DNA from: Bosea sp. F3-2
GTDB taxonomy: Bacteria > Pseudomonadota > Alphaproteobacteria > Rhizobiales > Beijerinckiaceae
Direction of reading: 5' to 3'
DNA: 64,000 nt
Assembly (NCBI RefSeq): GCF_008253865.1
Contig: NZ_CP042332.1
Location: 395,028-459,027, forward strand
Both the position numbers and the translations under genes were made by a program. Positions 28,237 to 37,635 of the stretch are shown in pieces. Position 1 is the stretch's first letter; each line of letters begins with the position of its first letter. The notes under the pieces are model-generated. The model saw only the letters and a list, made by a program, of their open reading frames with translations, was not told where the DNA came from and did not search any database.

Positions 28237-29529
28237 TCAGCGGAGCGATTTGAACGAGGCGCGCATCTCGCTGACGAAGGCAGCGGGCTGTTCCCAGGCT
28301 GCGAAATGGCCGCCCTTCGCAAGCCGGTTGTAGTGGATCAGCCTGGGGTAGGCCTTCTCCACCCAGCTCTTCGGCGCCTGATAGATCTCGTCGGGAAAGG
28401 CGCTGATCGCCGCCGGCAGCGTGACGCCCTTGGGTGCGAAGAAGGGGAGCTTGCTCTCCCAGTAGAGCCGGGCGGACGACACCGCGGTGCCGGTCAGCCA
28501 GTAGAGTGCGACATTGTCGATCAGGTCCTCCTTGGAGAGGCCTTCTTCGGCGTTGTCGAACACACGGGTGACCAGCTCCATGCTCCGCACGTCATGGTCG
28601 AACATCCAGGACGCCAGCCCGATCGGGGAATCCGCCAGCGCGTAGAGCGTCTGGGGGCGCTTCTGCATCTCGATCGCGTAGCCCAGCCCGTTCTTGTAGA
28701 AGCTGTCGAGCTGGTCATAGGCCCGCCGCTCGTCGGCCGAGAGGCTAGCCGGTGCGCCGCCGCCCGCTGCGAGCGCCTTCGCGATATCGTCGGGCACCGA
28801 TGCCGGCATGTTGGTGTGGATGCCGATCAGCCCCGGAGGCTGCAGCAGCGCCAGCTGTTCGGTGACCGCATTGCCCCAGTCGCCGCCCTGTGCGACGTAG
28901 CGGGTGTAGCCGAGACGCTGCATCAGGACGGCCCAGGCCTTGGCGATACGGATTGGATCCCAGCCGAGTTCGGTCGGCTTGCTGGAAAAGCCGTGCCCCG
29001 GCAGCGAGGGGATCACCAGGTCGAAGGCATCGGCCGCCGTCCCGCCATGAGCGGTCGGGTCGGTCAGCGGGTCGATGATCTTGAGCTGCTCGAAGATCGA
29101 ACCCGGCCAGCCATGCGTGACGATCATCGGCAGCGCAGTCCGATGCTTAGATTTCACATGGATGAAATGAATGTCGACGCCGTCGATCTCGGTGATGAAA
29201 TTCGGCAGGTTGTTGAGATAGTCCTCGGCCTTGCGCCAGTCGTACTCGTTCGCCCAATAGTCGGCGGCGGCCTTCATCGTCGCCAGTTTCAGCCCCTGCG
29301 AGGTATCGCCGACCGTTTCGCGGTCGGGCCAATTGGTCGCCAGCACGCGGCGCTTCATGTCGGCAAGCGCAGCCTCGGGGATGCTGATCTTGAACGGACG
29401 CACCGCCGCGTTCCCCGAGGCGGGGGCGGATTGCGCCGAGGCGACGCGCGGCAGGCCGATGGCGACGGCGCCGGCCAACGATGTCGCAAGGAACTTGCGC
29501 CGGCCGATTTCTAAATTGGCAAATGACAT
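28237..29529 (-). CDS. Exported epoxide hydrolase (EphA/EHN type)
   Basis: The 430-residue alpha/beta hydrolase has an N-terminal EHN domain (RPFKISIPEAALADMKRRVLATNWPD). The signal is RRKFLATSLAGAVAIGLPRVASA, which looks like a twin-arginine signal, so it is likely exported folded. HGWPGS (139-144) forms the oxyanion region, Asp217 in GGDWGN is the nucleophile, and the catalytic His is in KGGHFAAWEQP near the C-terminus. It hydrolyses epoxides to diols; natural substrates of such bacterial enzymes are mostly unknown. GGAGA lies close to the ATG. It stands alone between gene remnants, suggesting acquisition with a mobile block. Confidence 0.92.
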   Translation of the reverse strand: MSFANLEIGRRKFLATSLAGAVAIGLPRVASAQSAPASGNAAVRPFKISIPEAALADMKRRVLATNWPDRETVGDTSQGLKLATMKAAADYWANEYDWRKAEDYLNNLPNFITEIDGVDIHFIHVKSKHRTALPMIVTHGWPGSIFEQLKIIDPLTDPTAHGGTAADAFDLVIPSLPGHGFSSKPTELGWDPIRIAKAWAVLMQRLGYTRYVAQGGDWGNAVTEQLALLQPPGLIGIHTNMPASVPDDIAKALAAGGGAPASLSADERRAYDQLDSFYKNGLGYAIEMQKRPQTLYALADSPIGLASWMFDHDVRSMELVTRVFDNAEEGLSKEDLIDNVALYWLTGTAVSSARLYWESKLPFFAPKGVTLPAAISAFPDEIYQAPKSWVEKAYPRLIHYNRLAKGGHFAAWEQPAAFVSEMRASFKSLR

Positions 29530-29871
29530 GATGCTTCTCCTGTGAGGCGACGCGAACCGCGACTCTCAAGGAAAGCTGCTGTGGATTTCCACGGTCGGCT
29601 GGCTTGAGATCGTTCGGTCGCGCTCCCCGCTATTTCGCTGTGTTGGTCGGTGCTCGGTAGCCACCCGAATAGATAGGCAGCCTCTCACTGAGCCGACAGG
29701 GCCAGCCGAAATGATCGTTTGGGTATGAATCCGACGGCAATGGCCTGTGCCAGAACCCTTTCGCACTGGTGATCCACCCCCCCCCCCCGGGACCCCAGCT
29801 ATCTTCCAAGTTGACGAATTAAATCAGTAAGATGGGACACGTATCGCCCTGGGTCCTGCTTCGGTGCTGAT
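29530..29871. other. Intergenic stretch with a 12-C homopolymer
   Basis: No coding signal is recognised. Bases 29777-29788 are an uninterrupted run of 12 cytosines, the only such run noticed in the window. It lies between the epoxide hydrolase promoter side and an IS110 fragment. It may be a mutation-prone tract or an assembly-sensitive spot. Confidence 0.5.
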
Positions 29872-30066
29872 TCACACGACAAGGCAAGGCTCAAGCTTCG
29901 AGAAGAACGTCAGGACTTGCGATCGACGCAACTGACGCTTCACGACGACCTCGCCATCTGCAGCGATCGCGTGGACCTGGAAAACCTGCTTAGCCAGGTC
30001 GAGCCAATAACCTGAATCTGCGACATGGAAAGGTCCCTTTCCGCAATGAACACCACTCCGGAACAC
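29872..30066 (-). mobile_element. IS110-family transposase, N-terminal fragment
   Basis: The frame reads DLAKQVFQVHAIAADGEVVVKRQLRRSQVLTFFSKLEPCLV, the RuvC-like start of IS110 DEDD transposases with the first catalytic Asp in DLAK. It ends after 64 residues where the intact protein has about 330. No C-terminal Tnp20 domain was found nearby. Confidence 0.75.
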
Positions 30067-30540
30067 AAGCGCGGATCAGCGATGCCGCAAAGCGGAGCCG
30101 TTCTACATCAGAATACGTCAGGGTGGACCAATTCACAGGGGTGGATCAGAATAGAGACGCTCCTAAAAGTCGGCCCGGAACCAATCAGACTTCAAACATG
30201 GCGCGATTTGTTCGGCTTCGATTTTTCGTTTGATGCGGCAGAAGTGAACCTCTGCTTCGCGCATCAGAACGATTATCGTGCAATACTCCAAGGTGAGTTC
30301 ATTCAGTTCTGCTCTCGGCGAAGACCTCCGGCGATCCAACAGATCGAGTTCGGATCACCTGACCAAAGGACGCGACTGGTCCCCCGGTCGGAATTCGATG
30401 ATGCTGGCAGATAGCATGAACTCTTGCCACAATGCGCGGGCTGCTGCCGCGCAGCGGCGCATGAAGCGTGGAATCGTCGGTGCCTGTATAATGTTAGAGG
30501 CTTTTGACTTTTCTCAAAACCGATCGGCTATCCGTGTACG
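30067..30540. other. Intergenic stretch with probable IS scars
   Basis: No gene is recognised. GTGGACCAATTCACAG followed by a related GTGGATCAG around 30122-30150 looks like the end repeats of an IS21-like element, but no istA/istB coding is present. This is weak evidence. Confidence 0.3.
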
Positions 30541-30621
30541 GAATTGCCGCTCTTAATCAGTGGGATTCGTGCGGATCCTCTGCATATGCACCAACGCGCT
30601 CGTACGAGGTCTGATCTGGCC

Positions 30622-31020
30622 ATGACAAAAGGAAAACATCTGCTCACATTCGTGGTCGCCTTCACTCTCAGCGAGTTCCAGTCTCCGCATAGCTTTTCGA
30701 GCGAAATAAAAGCCGGGCAAGCTGAATACGAAAATAAATGTGCCGCTTGCCACGGTAAAGATGGAAGCGGGAATGGGCCTGTTGCCCCCGCCCTAAGAAG
30801 GCAACCCCCTGATCTTCGTCTGCTCACCAGGAACAATCGTGGCGTGTACCCGGCGGAGGTTCTCCGCGGCATAGTCGATGGTCGAAGATCGCTTCGAGCA
30901 CACGGGAACTATGAGATGCCTGTTTGGGGGAGGGAGACGTCTCCGGGGGGCACGGATATCAGCACGAACGAGCGGATAGCAGCCATTGTAGAGTATTTAA
31001 GAAGTATGCAAATCAAGTGA
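30622..31020 (+). CDS. Small exported c-type cytochrome
   Basis: The protein has 132 residues from ATG 30622; earlier in-frame starts would put 13-26 polar residues before the signal sequence. After a signal-like segment (HLLTFVVAFTLSEFQ) the heme motif CAACHGKDGSGNGPVAPAL follows, and the distal Met ligand is probably in YEMPVWGRE. It resembles class I cytochromes of the cbb3/FixP or SoxX-like small electron carriers. It probably shuttles electrons in the periplasm. It has no operon partner in view and lies at the border between the remnant region and the stress island. Confidence 0.82.
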   Translation: MTKGKHLLTFVVAFTLSEFQSPHSFSSEIKAGQAEYENKCAACHGKDGSGNGPVAPALRRQPPDLRLLTRNNRGVYPAEVLRGIVDGRRSLRAHGNYEMPVWGRETSPGGTDISTNERIAAIVEYLRSMQIK

Positions 31021-31258
31021 TAAGTAATAAAGTCTCAGTGATTGCGCGTAAACTGTGATTTCTATGGCTAAATTATGAATTTAGTGCAACTGATATGGCG
31101 TTCGCGACCAGTGGTTCGACAAGAGTTCTGTTGCGTCGAGGAGAATAACTCGCCATGGTTCGAGAAAAGTCTCGTTGCATTCGGGCTGCGCGGGCGTATG
31201 CTGCGGCAGCCTATACCCTATCTCGACCGATCTGAACGTACGCTTTCGCGTTGAGCAA

Positions 31259-32257
31259 ATGAGGTCACCCGATCTTACGGCGGATGAGAGAGCGACTCTC
31301 GCCGGGCTTGAGCCACGTCTCGGCCGCTTGCACGTGCGCCAGCGGCTCGGATTGGAGCGCGACTACGAAGCTCACATCTTCCGACGTGGGACGCATTTCT
31401 TTCATCTTGAAAACTGGTACTCGATCCATGGACTGATCCGGGCCCTGCTCCGGATGGCAGGCCTTCATACTCGCGGGCGTCGTAACGCGCTCGCAATCGA
31501 GCTGCGCCATAACGACGTCCTTCTCGCCAATCTCCCCCGCGAGTTCGACGGGTTTACGTTGCTGCAGCTTTCCGACCTGCATCTCGACATGAACCTGATC
31601 TTCCCAGCCGCGCTGATCGAGCGCGTCCAGGGCTTGGACTATGACCTTTGTGTTATGACCGGCGACTACAGGGCCCGGACGTTTGGACCTATCGCGGCTA
31701 CCCTTGAGAGACTGCGAGAGCTACGCCAGCACCTGAAAGGAGCCGTGTATTGCGTGCTCGGCAATCACGATACGATCAGGCTTGTTCCACCTATGGAAGC
31801 CATGGGCTACGCCCTGCTCTTAAATGAGTGGACTCGAATCGAACGGGACGGCGCTGTTATTTACCTCGCGGGAATCGAGGACGCGCACTTCTATCGCATG
31901 GAGAACTTTCACCGGGCCGCGCATGATATTCCACCTGCAGCGGTATCCATCCTTTTGTCGCATACGCCCGAGGCCTACCGACACGCGGCGCACGCTGGAT
32001 TCGATCTCATGCTGTCCGGACATACGCACGGAGGGCAGATCTGCTTGCCCGGGGGCGTTCCGATCGTGACGGACGCTGACAGCCCCCGCGCATTCGCCCG
32101 CGGGGCGTGGCGCTATCACGATATGGTAGGCTACACATCGGTCGGAGCGGGCACCTGCATCGTGGACGTCCGGCTCAACTGCCTGCCCGAAATCACGTTG
32201 CACCACTTCAAGCGTTTGCCGCCCAAGCAATTGCCGACCAGCAGATCAGCTCAATAA
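31259..32257 (+). CDS. Metallophosphoesterase, YkuE/calcineurin type
   Basis: The protein has 332 residues from ATG 31259. The dimetal motifs appear in order: SDLHLDMN, MTGDYRAR, LGNHDT, SHTPEAY and SGHTHGGQICLPGG. Together they define the calcineurin-like phosphodiesterase fold. There is no clear signal peptide or N-terminal membrane helix, which YkuE-type UDP-diacylglucosamine-like enzymes often have. The first 90 residues are unusual (ATLAGLEPRLGRLHVRQRL) and not recognised. It converges on and overlaps by a few bases the CDP-archaeol synthase-like gene. Substrate could be a phospholipid or nucleotide; this is not decided by sequence. Confidence 0.85.
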   Translation: MRSPDLTADERATLAGLEPRLGRLHVRQRLGLERDYEAHIFRRGTHFFHLENWYSIHGLIRALLRMAGLHTRGRRNALAIELRHNDVLLANLPREFDGFTLLQLSDLHLDMNLIFPAALIERVQGLDYDLCVMTGDYRARTFGPIAATLERLRELRQHLKGAVYCVLGNHDTIRLVPPMEAMGYALLLNEWTRIERDGAVIYLAGIEDAHFYRMENFHRAAHDIPPAAVSILLSHTPEAYRHAAHAGFDLMLSGHTHGGQICLPGGVPIVTDADSPRAFARGAWRYHDMVGYTSVGAGTCIVDVRLNCLPEITLHHFKRLPPKQLPTSRSAQ

Positions 32258-32742
32258 GGCCTTTCGCGAATTCCGAGTCGGAACAACAACCGCGACAGTA
32301 TAACCTCCACTGCGGTGAATGCTCCCACGATCACTCCAATATCAATCGCCGAGAGTCCAAGTCTGTCCTGCAGAACGAGCAGCGGTAGCAGCGCCTCAGG
32401 GATCTGATCCAAGCCGAACGCTTGAGCATGAGGCCTCAATCCGAGCCGACGCTTGATGAAGCTGGCGATGAGGTCGCCCAGCATTGAAGTGGCTCCTAGC
32501 GCCAGACCAATCGAAACGGAGAGGCCGAGCACGAACGCGGCAAGCATCGTCGCGATGACCGCGACGAGCAAACCGCGGATGGTTTTTCCAGGTCCAAGGA
32601 TGGCCTTGCCATCGGGCAGCTTGAAGTCGAGATCAATTGGGGTTCCGAACCTGTTTCCGAGCAGCTTCCTTGCAACGACGGGAGCGCCGTTCGCGGCTGC
32701 AAGCAGCAATAGGACGCGGATCAGGAAAAATGGGTCGCTCAC
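32251..32742 (-). CDS. CDP-archaeol synthase-like membrane protein (CarS/DUF46)
   Basis: The protein has 163 residues from GTG 32742 (MSDPFFLIRVLLLLAAANGAPV); TTG 32757 or GTG 32754 would lengthen it slightly. About four to five membrane helices are visible. The family signatures NGAPVVARKLLG, GPGKTIRGL and TSMLGDLIASFIKRRLGLRP match CarS, the archaeal CTP:digeranylgeranylglyceryl-phosphate cytidylyltransferase family, which also occurs in bacteria with unknown lipid substrates. It forms a convergent pair with the metallophosphoesterase, and a lipid-related role for both is conceivable. Confidence 0.75.
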   Translation of the reverse strand: MSDPFFLIRVLLLLAAANGAPVVARKLLGNRFGTPIDLDFKLPDGKAILGPGKTIRGLLVAVIATMLAAFVLGLSVSIGLALGATSMLGDLIASFIKRRLGLRPHAQAFGLDQIPEALLPLLVLQDRLGLSAIDIGVIVGAFTAVEVILSRLLFRLGIRERPY

Positions 32743-32868
32743 GGTCCTGCGCACCAAGGGTTACGTTGGGAACTTTCCTCGCCGGCTTCAGGGCGACAGA
32801 GCGCGCCTGGAGCGCTACCCAACACTGCGCCAGTCGCATCCATCGTTGAAGGCCGTGCATCGGTGGGC

Positions 32869-33171
32869 GCATCCCATGATGCGTGGGTTCTCGTCTGCGT
32901 CGCCCGTAATGCGAACTGCCTGCGCAATGAGAGCGATGCGACCCTCTCCAGTCCGTAGGTCGGGTAGGTGACGGAGGCGCCGGCAAACCCGCCCAATGCC
33001 GAGCGGCGTCGTCCTCGCCGCGCCCCGCACATGCTCACCGCGCTCCGGCACAACCTCGGTGACGAGTTGCGCTCCGCGACCATCGTCGACATAGACAAAG
33101 ACCTGACAAAGCATTCGGCCCACGAGATCGAACGGCTGCTGACCGATCGCTCTTCGGCCGAGGACACGTAA
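32869..33171 (+). pseudogene. Host-attachment family pseudogene
   Basis: The frame reads ASHDAWVLVCVARNANCLRN then NESDATLSS, two TAG stops, EAPANPPNAERR and finally ELRSATIVDIDKDLTKHSAHEIERLL to TGA. It aligns over both ends with the intact host-attachment gene at 40480-40926 (HNAWVVVCDARKAIFLRN, NPPSAEQ, EVDKDLTKHPIQEIERLL). About 60 internal residues are lost and there are two nonsense codons. It is a decayed paralogue within the same island. Confidence 0.78.
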
Positions 33172-33324
33172 GAGGAAGGTCTTGAGGTCGTGGTCGTTGC
33201 GGACGCGTGCCGGCGCATCGACGTTCATAGCTCAAAGGAGGGATACTTGGCGCCAATTTGGAGCGCTCGAGAGCCCATCCGATCGGACGAAAACCATGGC
33301 CATTAATGCAATTGAACTCACTTA

Positions 33325-33338
33325 TTGATCGGGATCAA
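33325..33338 (+). promoter_or_regulatory. FNR/FixK box upstream of groEL (perfect)
   Basis: TTGAT-CGGG-ATCAA is a perfect Crp/FNR-family consensus. A -10-like TATAGC lies at 33361-33366, 22 bases past the box. This places the box near -41.5 (class II activation) and the start codon 53 bases beyond the box. Confidence 0.8.
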
Positions 33339-33391
33339 AATCCGGTTTGGCCGGGTCGCATATAGCTGACACGTTCCGTGAGGACGGTGAG

Positions 33392-35014
<1,623 letters not shown>

Positions 35015-35260
35015 TCGTCGGTTCGGCGATCGTTCCCGAAACTCTTGCTGAGAACGTCGAGCCATCGAAGATTCCGGACACGCCGCTCTTCTGACAGACC
35101 CTTAGAGCCGCAGTATCTTCTCGGCACGCCGCTGATCGGTGACTTCCTGGAGGAGGGCTTTCGATGCTCGGCTACTCCTGCGAGGAGTTCGGGGTCGGCT
35201 AGGCTGCCCCCATGGACGAGGCCTCGCTGGTCGCGACAACGTGAAGGGAGAGAGCCGCCA

Positions 35261-35479
35261 ATGCCCTATGCGCGCAATGCGGACCTACCACCTTCCGTGC
35301 GCGGTCATCTGCCAGCACATGCGCAGGACATCTACCGCGCCGCGTTCAACCATGCCTTCGCCGCGCATGCGGACGAGAGCGAGCGCGAGGAGATCGCTCA
35401 CCGGATCGCCTGGGCCGCGGTCAAGCGCTCCTACGTGAAGGACGGAGACCGCTGGGTTCCCTCAGAGCCTCGGTCCTGA
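35261..35479 (+). CDS. ChaB-family small protein
   Basis: The 72-residue protein begins MPYARNADLPPSVRGHLPAHAQDIYRAAFNHAF and ends AWAAVKRSYVKDGDRWVP. The ChaB pattern (LPxxVrxxLPxhAQxIYxxAFNxA, then AWxAVKxxYxk) is complete. ChaB is named after its location beside the cation antiporter gene chaA in E. coli; its biochemical role is unclear. Here there is no transporter. It follows groEL by 246 bases and lies in the stress island, where ChaB proteins are frequent in Hyphomicrobiales. Confidence 0.9.
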   Translation: MPYARNADLPPSVRGHLPAHAQDIYRAAFNHAFAAHADESEREEIAHRIAWAAVKRSYVKDGDRWVPSEPRS

Positions 35480-35646
35480 TCCGTGGCAGCCGCCCGGGCG
35501 GAGCCACCCGTCATTTCGCGCCCTGACTTGAAACGGCTCAATCCTGTAGTGACAAGGCTCTCCCTTGGGGTCTTCGAGCAAGGCGCTCGCCGAGGCTTCG
35601 GAAGGGGGGCGCCGGCAAATCGGCGCGCGACGCAGGCGACGACCAG

Positions 35647-35749
35647 ATCGCCGCGCGTCCTACCGGACGCGATAACGGTGATCGACACCTTTGTTATCGC
35701 GTCTGATTTTTTCGAAAACTGGAATCCACTTTTCGGCCCGATGCCATAG
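35647..35749. repeat. Intergenic repeat, copy 1
   Basis: This 103-base element matches 40305-40406 over its whole length at roughly 80 percent by eye. It has an identical core CGCGCGTCCTAYCGGACGCG (inverted GCGTCC/GGACGC), and then TTCCACTTTTYGGYCCGATG at the end. It lies between chaB and the phosphoribosyltransferase gene, whose 3' end it approaches. It looks like a dispersed palindromic repeat family of Hyphomicrobiales. Confidence 0.75.
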
Positions 35750-35763
35750 ATTAAAGCGGCGGA

Positions 35764-36426
35764 TCAGCGACCTGCCTGTCGCTTGGAGGCGGGAAATCGC
35801 GCCAAGACGGAAACGACCTCCTCATCGCTCACTTCGCCGAAGTCGCGGTAGAAGTGGCCGATCGCCACGAAGGGCTTCGGCGCGTCGAGATAAACAAGGT
35901 CGTCGACTTCGCCCCGCAGCTCGGCAACGGCTTCGGCCGACGCGACGGGCACGGCTAGCACGACCTTCAGGGGCCCACGGTGGCGGATGGCCCTCAGCGC
36001 CGCCCTCGCCGTCGCGCCAGTCGCCATGCCGTCATCGACGACGATCACGGTTTGACCTGCGACGGGCACTTGGGTGCCGGCGCCGAGGTAGCGGGCCCGC
36101 CTGCGGTCGATCTCCGCAAGCTCTCTGCGGCATATGCGCTGGAACTCGTTCTCTTTGACACCGGCGAGGCTGATGAGCGCCTCGTTCCGCACCACGACCG
36201 GAGCCGTTCCGTCCACGACTGCGCCAATGGCGAGTTCCGGCTGCCAGGGAAGGCCGATCTTGCGGACGAGGACGAGGTCGAGCGGCGCCGACAGGGCGTT
36301 CGCGATCTCTGCGGCGACCGGCACGCCGCCGCGCGGTAGCGCCAGCACCACGGGATGCTGATCACGGTATTGCGCGAGCGCCGAAGCCAACCTGCGCCCA
36401 GCATCGGTTCGGTCCAAAAAGCGCAT
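35764..36426 (-). CDS. Phosphoribosyltransferase (COG1926 type)
   Basis: The protein has 220 residues from ATG 36426 (MRFLDRTDAGRRLASAL), with GGAG 9 bases before it; ATG 36441 is an alternative. The PRPP-binding loop is VIVVDDGMATGATARAAL, and ALPRGGVPVAAEIA is the first-loop PPi region. COG1926 proteins are predicted phosphoribosyltransferases of unknown acceptor, often found with Usp and Prs genes. Prs, which makes PRPP, is encoded 1.2 kb away in the same island. A perfect FNR/FixK box lies in the shared upstream region at 36521. Confidence 0.88.
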   Translation of the reverse strand: MRFLDRTDAGRRLASALAQYRDQHPVVLALPRGGVPVAAEIANALSAPLDLVLVRKIGLPWQPELAIGAVVDGTAPVVVRNEALISLAGVKENEFQRICRRELAEIDRRRARYLGAGTQVPVAGQTVIVVDDGMATGATARAALRAIRHRGPLKVVLAVPVASAEAVAELRGEVDDLVYLDAPKPFVAIGHFYRDFGEVSDEEVVSVLARFPASKRQAGR

Positions 36427-36520
36427 CGGGTCATGCTCCATCAATGAAGAGCCTCGTGATGGCCGGGGTCAGAAAACGCCTCCTGAACCTCATCCCATCC
36501 CCACCGGACGAAACCGGGCA

Positions 36521-36534
36521 TTGATCAGCATCAA
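36521..36534. promoter_or_regulatory. FNR/FixK box between phosphoribosyltransferase and kinase-like genes (perfect)
   Basis: TTGAT-CAGC-ATCAA lies in the divergent promoter. On the plus strand TATGAT (36556-36561) sits 21 bases downstream, a very good class II arrangement. The implied transcript would begin at about the ATG at 36568, so the kinase-like mRNA may be leaderless. Confidence 0.78.
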
Positions 36535-36567
36535 GTCCGGCACGTGCCGCGGTCCTATGATGCAACA

Positions 36568-37635
36568 ATGGATCGCATCCTCGACGCAGCTTCCAGGATC
36601 GAAACGCTTCGACCGGTGGTCCCGGTCGAGGACAAGGTGGCGTTTCTGAGTGATCCGCAGCATTTTCCCGGGAAGGTCCGATCCGTGGAAGCGCGCGAGA
36701 CCCACATGTCCTGGGTCTTCCTGACCGAGGACCTGGTCTACAAGCTGAAGAAGCCCGTGCGCTTTGCCTATCTCGACTTCTCGACGCTCGAACGGCGAGC
36801 CGCCGCCTGCCGGGCGGAGTATGAGCTGAACCGACGTCTCGCGCCGAACGTCTATCTCGCCGTGGCGCCGCTGACGGCCTCCCCAGAGGGGCTCGCCGTC
36901 GATGGCGACGGCGCGGTGGTCGACTGGCTTGTGGTCATGCGCCGGCTCGCCTTGGAACGGAGCCTCGAGGCCGCGTTGTTGACGCGGCGGCTGCAGCCGG
37001 TCCAGGTCGAGCGCATCGCGTCGACGCTGTGGGAGTTCTATCGGCACGCGCGCCACGTGCTCGTGCAGCCAGCACGCCATCTTTTGGACTGGCGTCGAGC
37101 GATCGGCGCGAACAGGAGCGTGCTCTGCGATCCGCGCCTCCGACTGCCGGCGGGGCGGATCGGATGGATCGTCACCTTGCAGCAGCGCTTTCTGAGCGAA
37201 CGCGCCGAAACGCTGGCGGCCCGCCTCAGGGCAGGCCGCATCGTCGACGCGCATGGCGACCTGCGCCCGGAGCACGTCTGGCTGACCGACCCTGTGACGA
37301 TCATCGATTGCCTCGAATTCGATCCCCGCCTGCGCGCGCTCGACCCGCTCGACGAGGTTGCGTTCCTGCATCTGGAGTGCGAGCGGCTTGGAGCCCGTTG
37401 GGCTGGGGAGCGCATCCGCCGGCATCTCGCCGCGGCGCTCGGGGAGGACCGCGCCTCCGGCCTGTTTCTATTCTATCGCAGCCATCGAGCCATGCTCAGG
37501 GCGCGGCTGTCGATCGCGCATCTTCTGGACCCGATGCCGAGGATGCCCGAGAAATGGCCGCGGCAGGCGCGCCACTATCTGCGCCTCGCGGCCCAGGACG
37601 CGATGCAGCTCGAGCAATTGCTCAGAAGACCATGA
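36568..37635 (+). CDS. Aminoglycoside-phosphotransferase-like kinase (COG2187)
   Basis: The protein has 355 residues from ATG 36568; a GTG at 36544 is possible. The kinase-like Brenner motif is DAHGDLRPEHVWL and the metal-binding region is IIDCLEFDPRLRALD. N-terminal VEARETHMSWVFLTEDLVYKLKKPVRFAYLDFS is the COG2187 signature. Many homologues carry a second P-loop domain (COG0645), which is absent here. The phosphorylated substrate is unknown. It converges with and overlaps the 3' end of the prs gene by 14 bases. The FNR/FixK box at 36521 is the likely switch. Confidence 0.83.
   Translation: MDRILDAASRIETLRPVVPVEDKVAFLSDPQHFPGKVRSVEARETHMSWVFLTEDLVYKLKKPVRFAYLDFSTLERRAAACRAEYELNRRLAPNVYLAVAPLTASPEGLAVDGDGAVVDWLVVMRRLALERSLEAALLTRRLQPVQVERIASTLWEFYRHARHVLVQPARHLLDWRRAIGANRSVLCDPRLRLPAGRIGWIVTLQQRFLSERAETLAARLRAGRIVDAHGDLRPEHVWLTDPVTIIDCLEFDPRLRALDPLDEVAFLHLECERLGARWAGERIRRHLAAALGEDRASGLFLFYRSHRAMLRARLSIAHLLDPMPRMPEKWPRQARHYLRLAAQDAMQLEQLLRRP

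Noticed and set aside
33172..33324. A groES gene before groEL
   Set aside because: No 95-residue frame with the GroES pattern is present; only the promoter and the end of a pseudogene are found.
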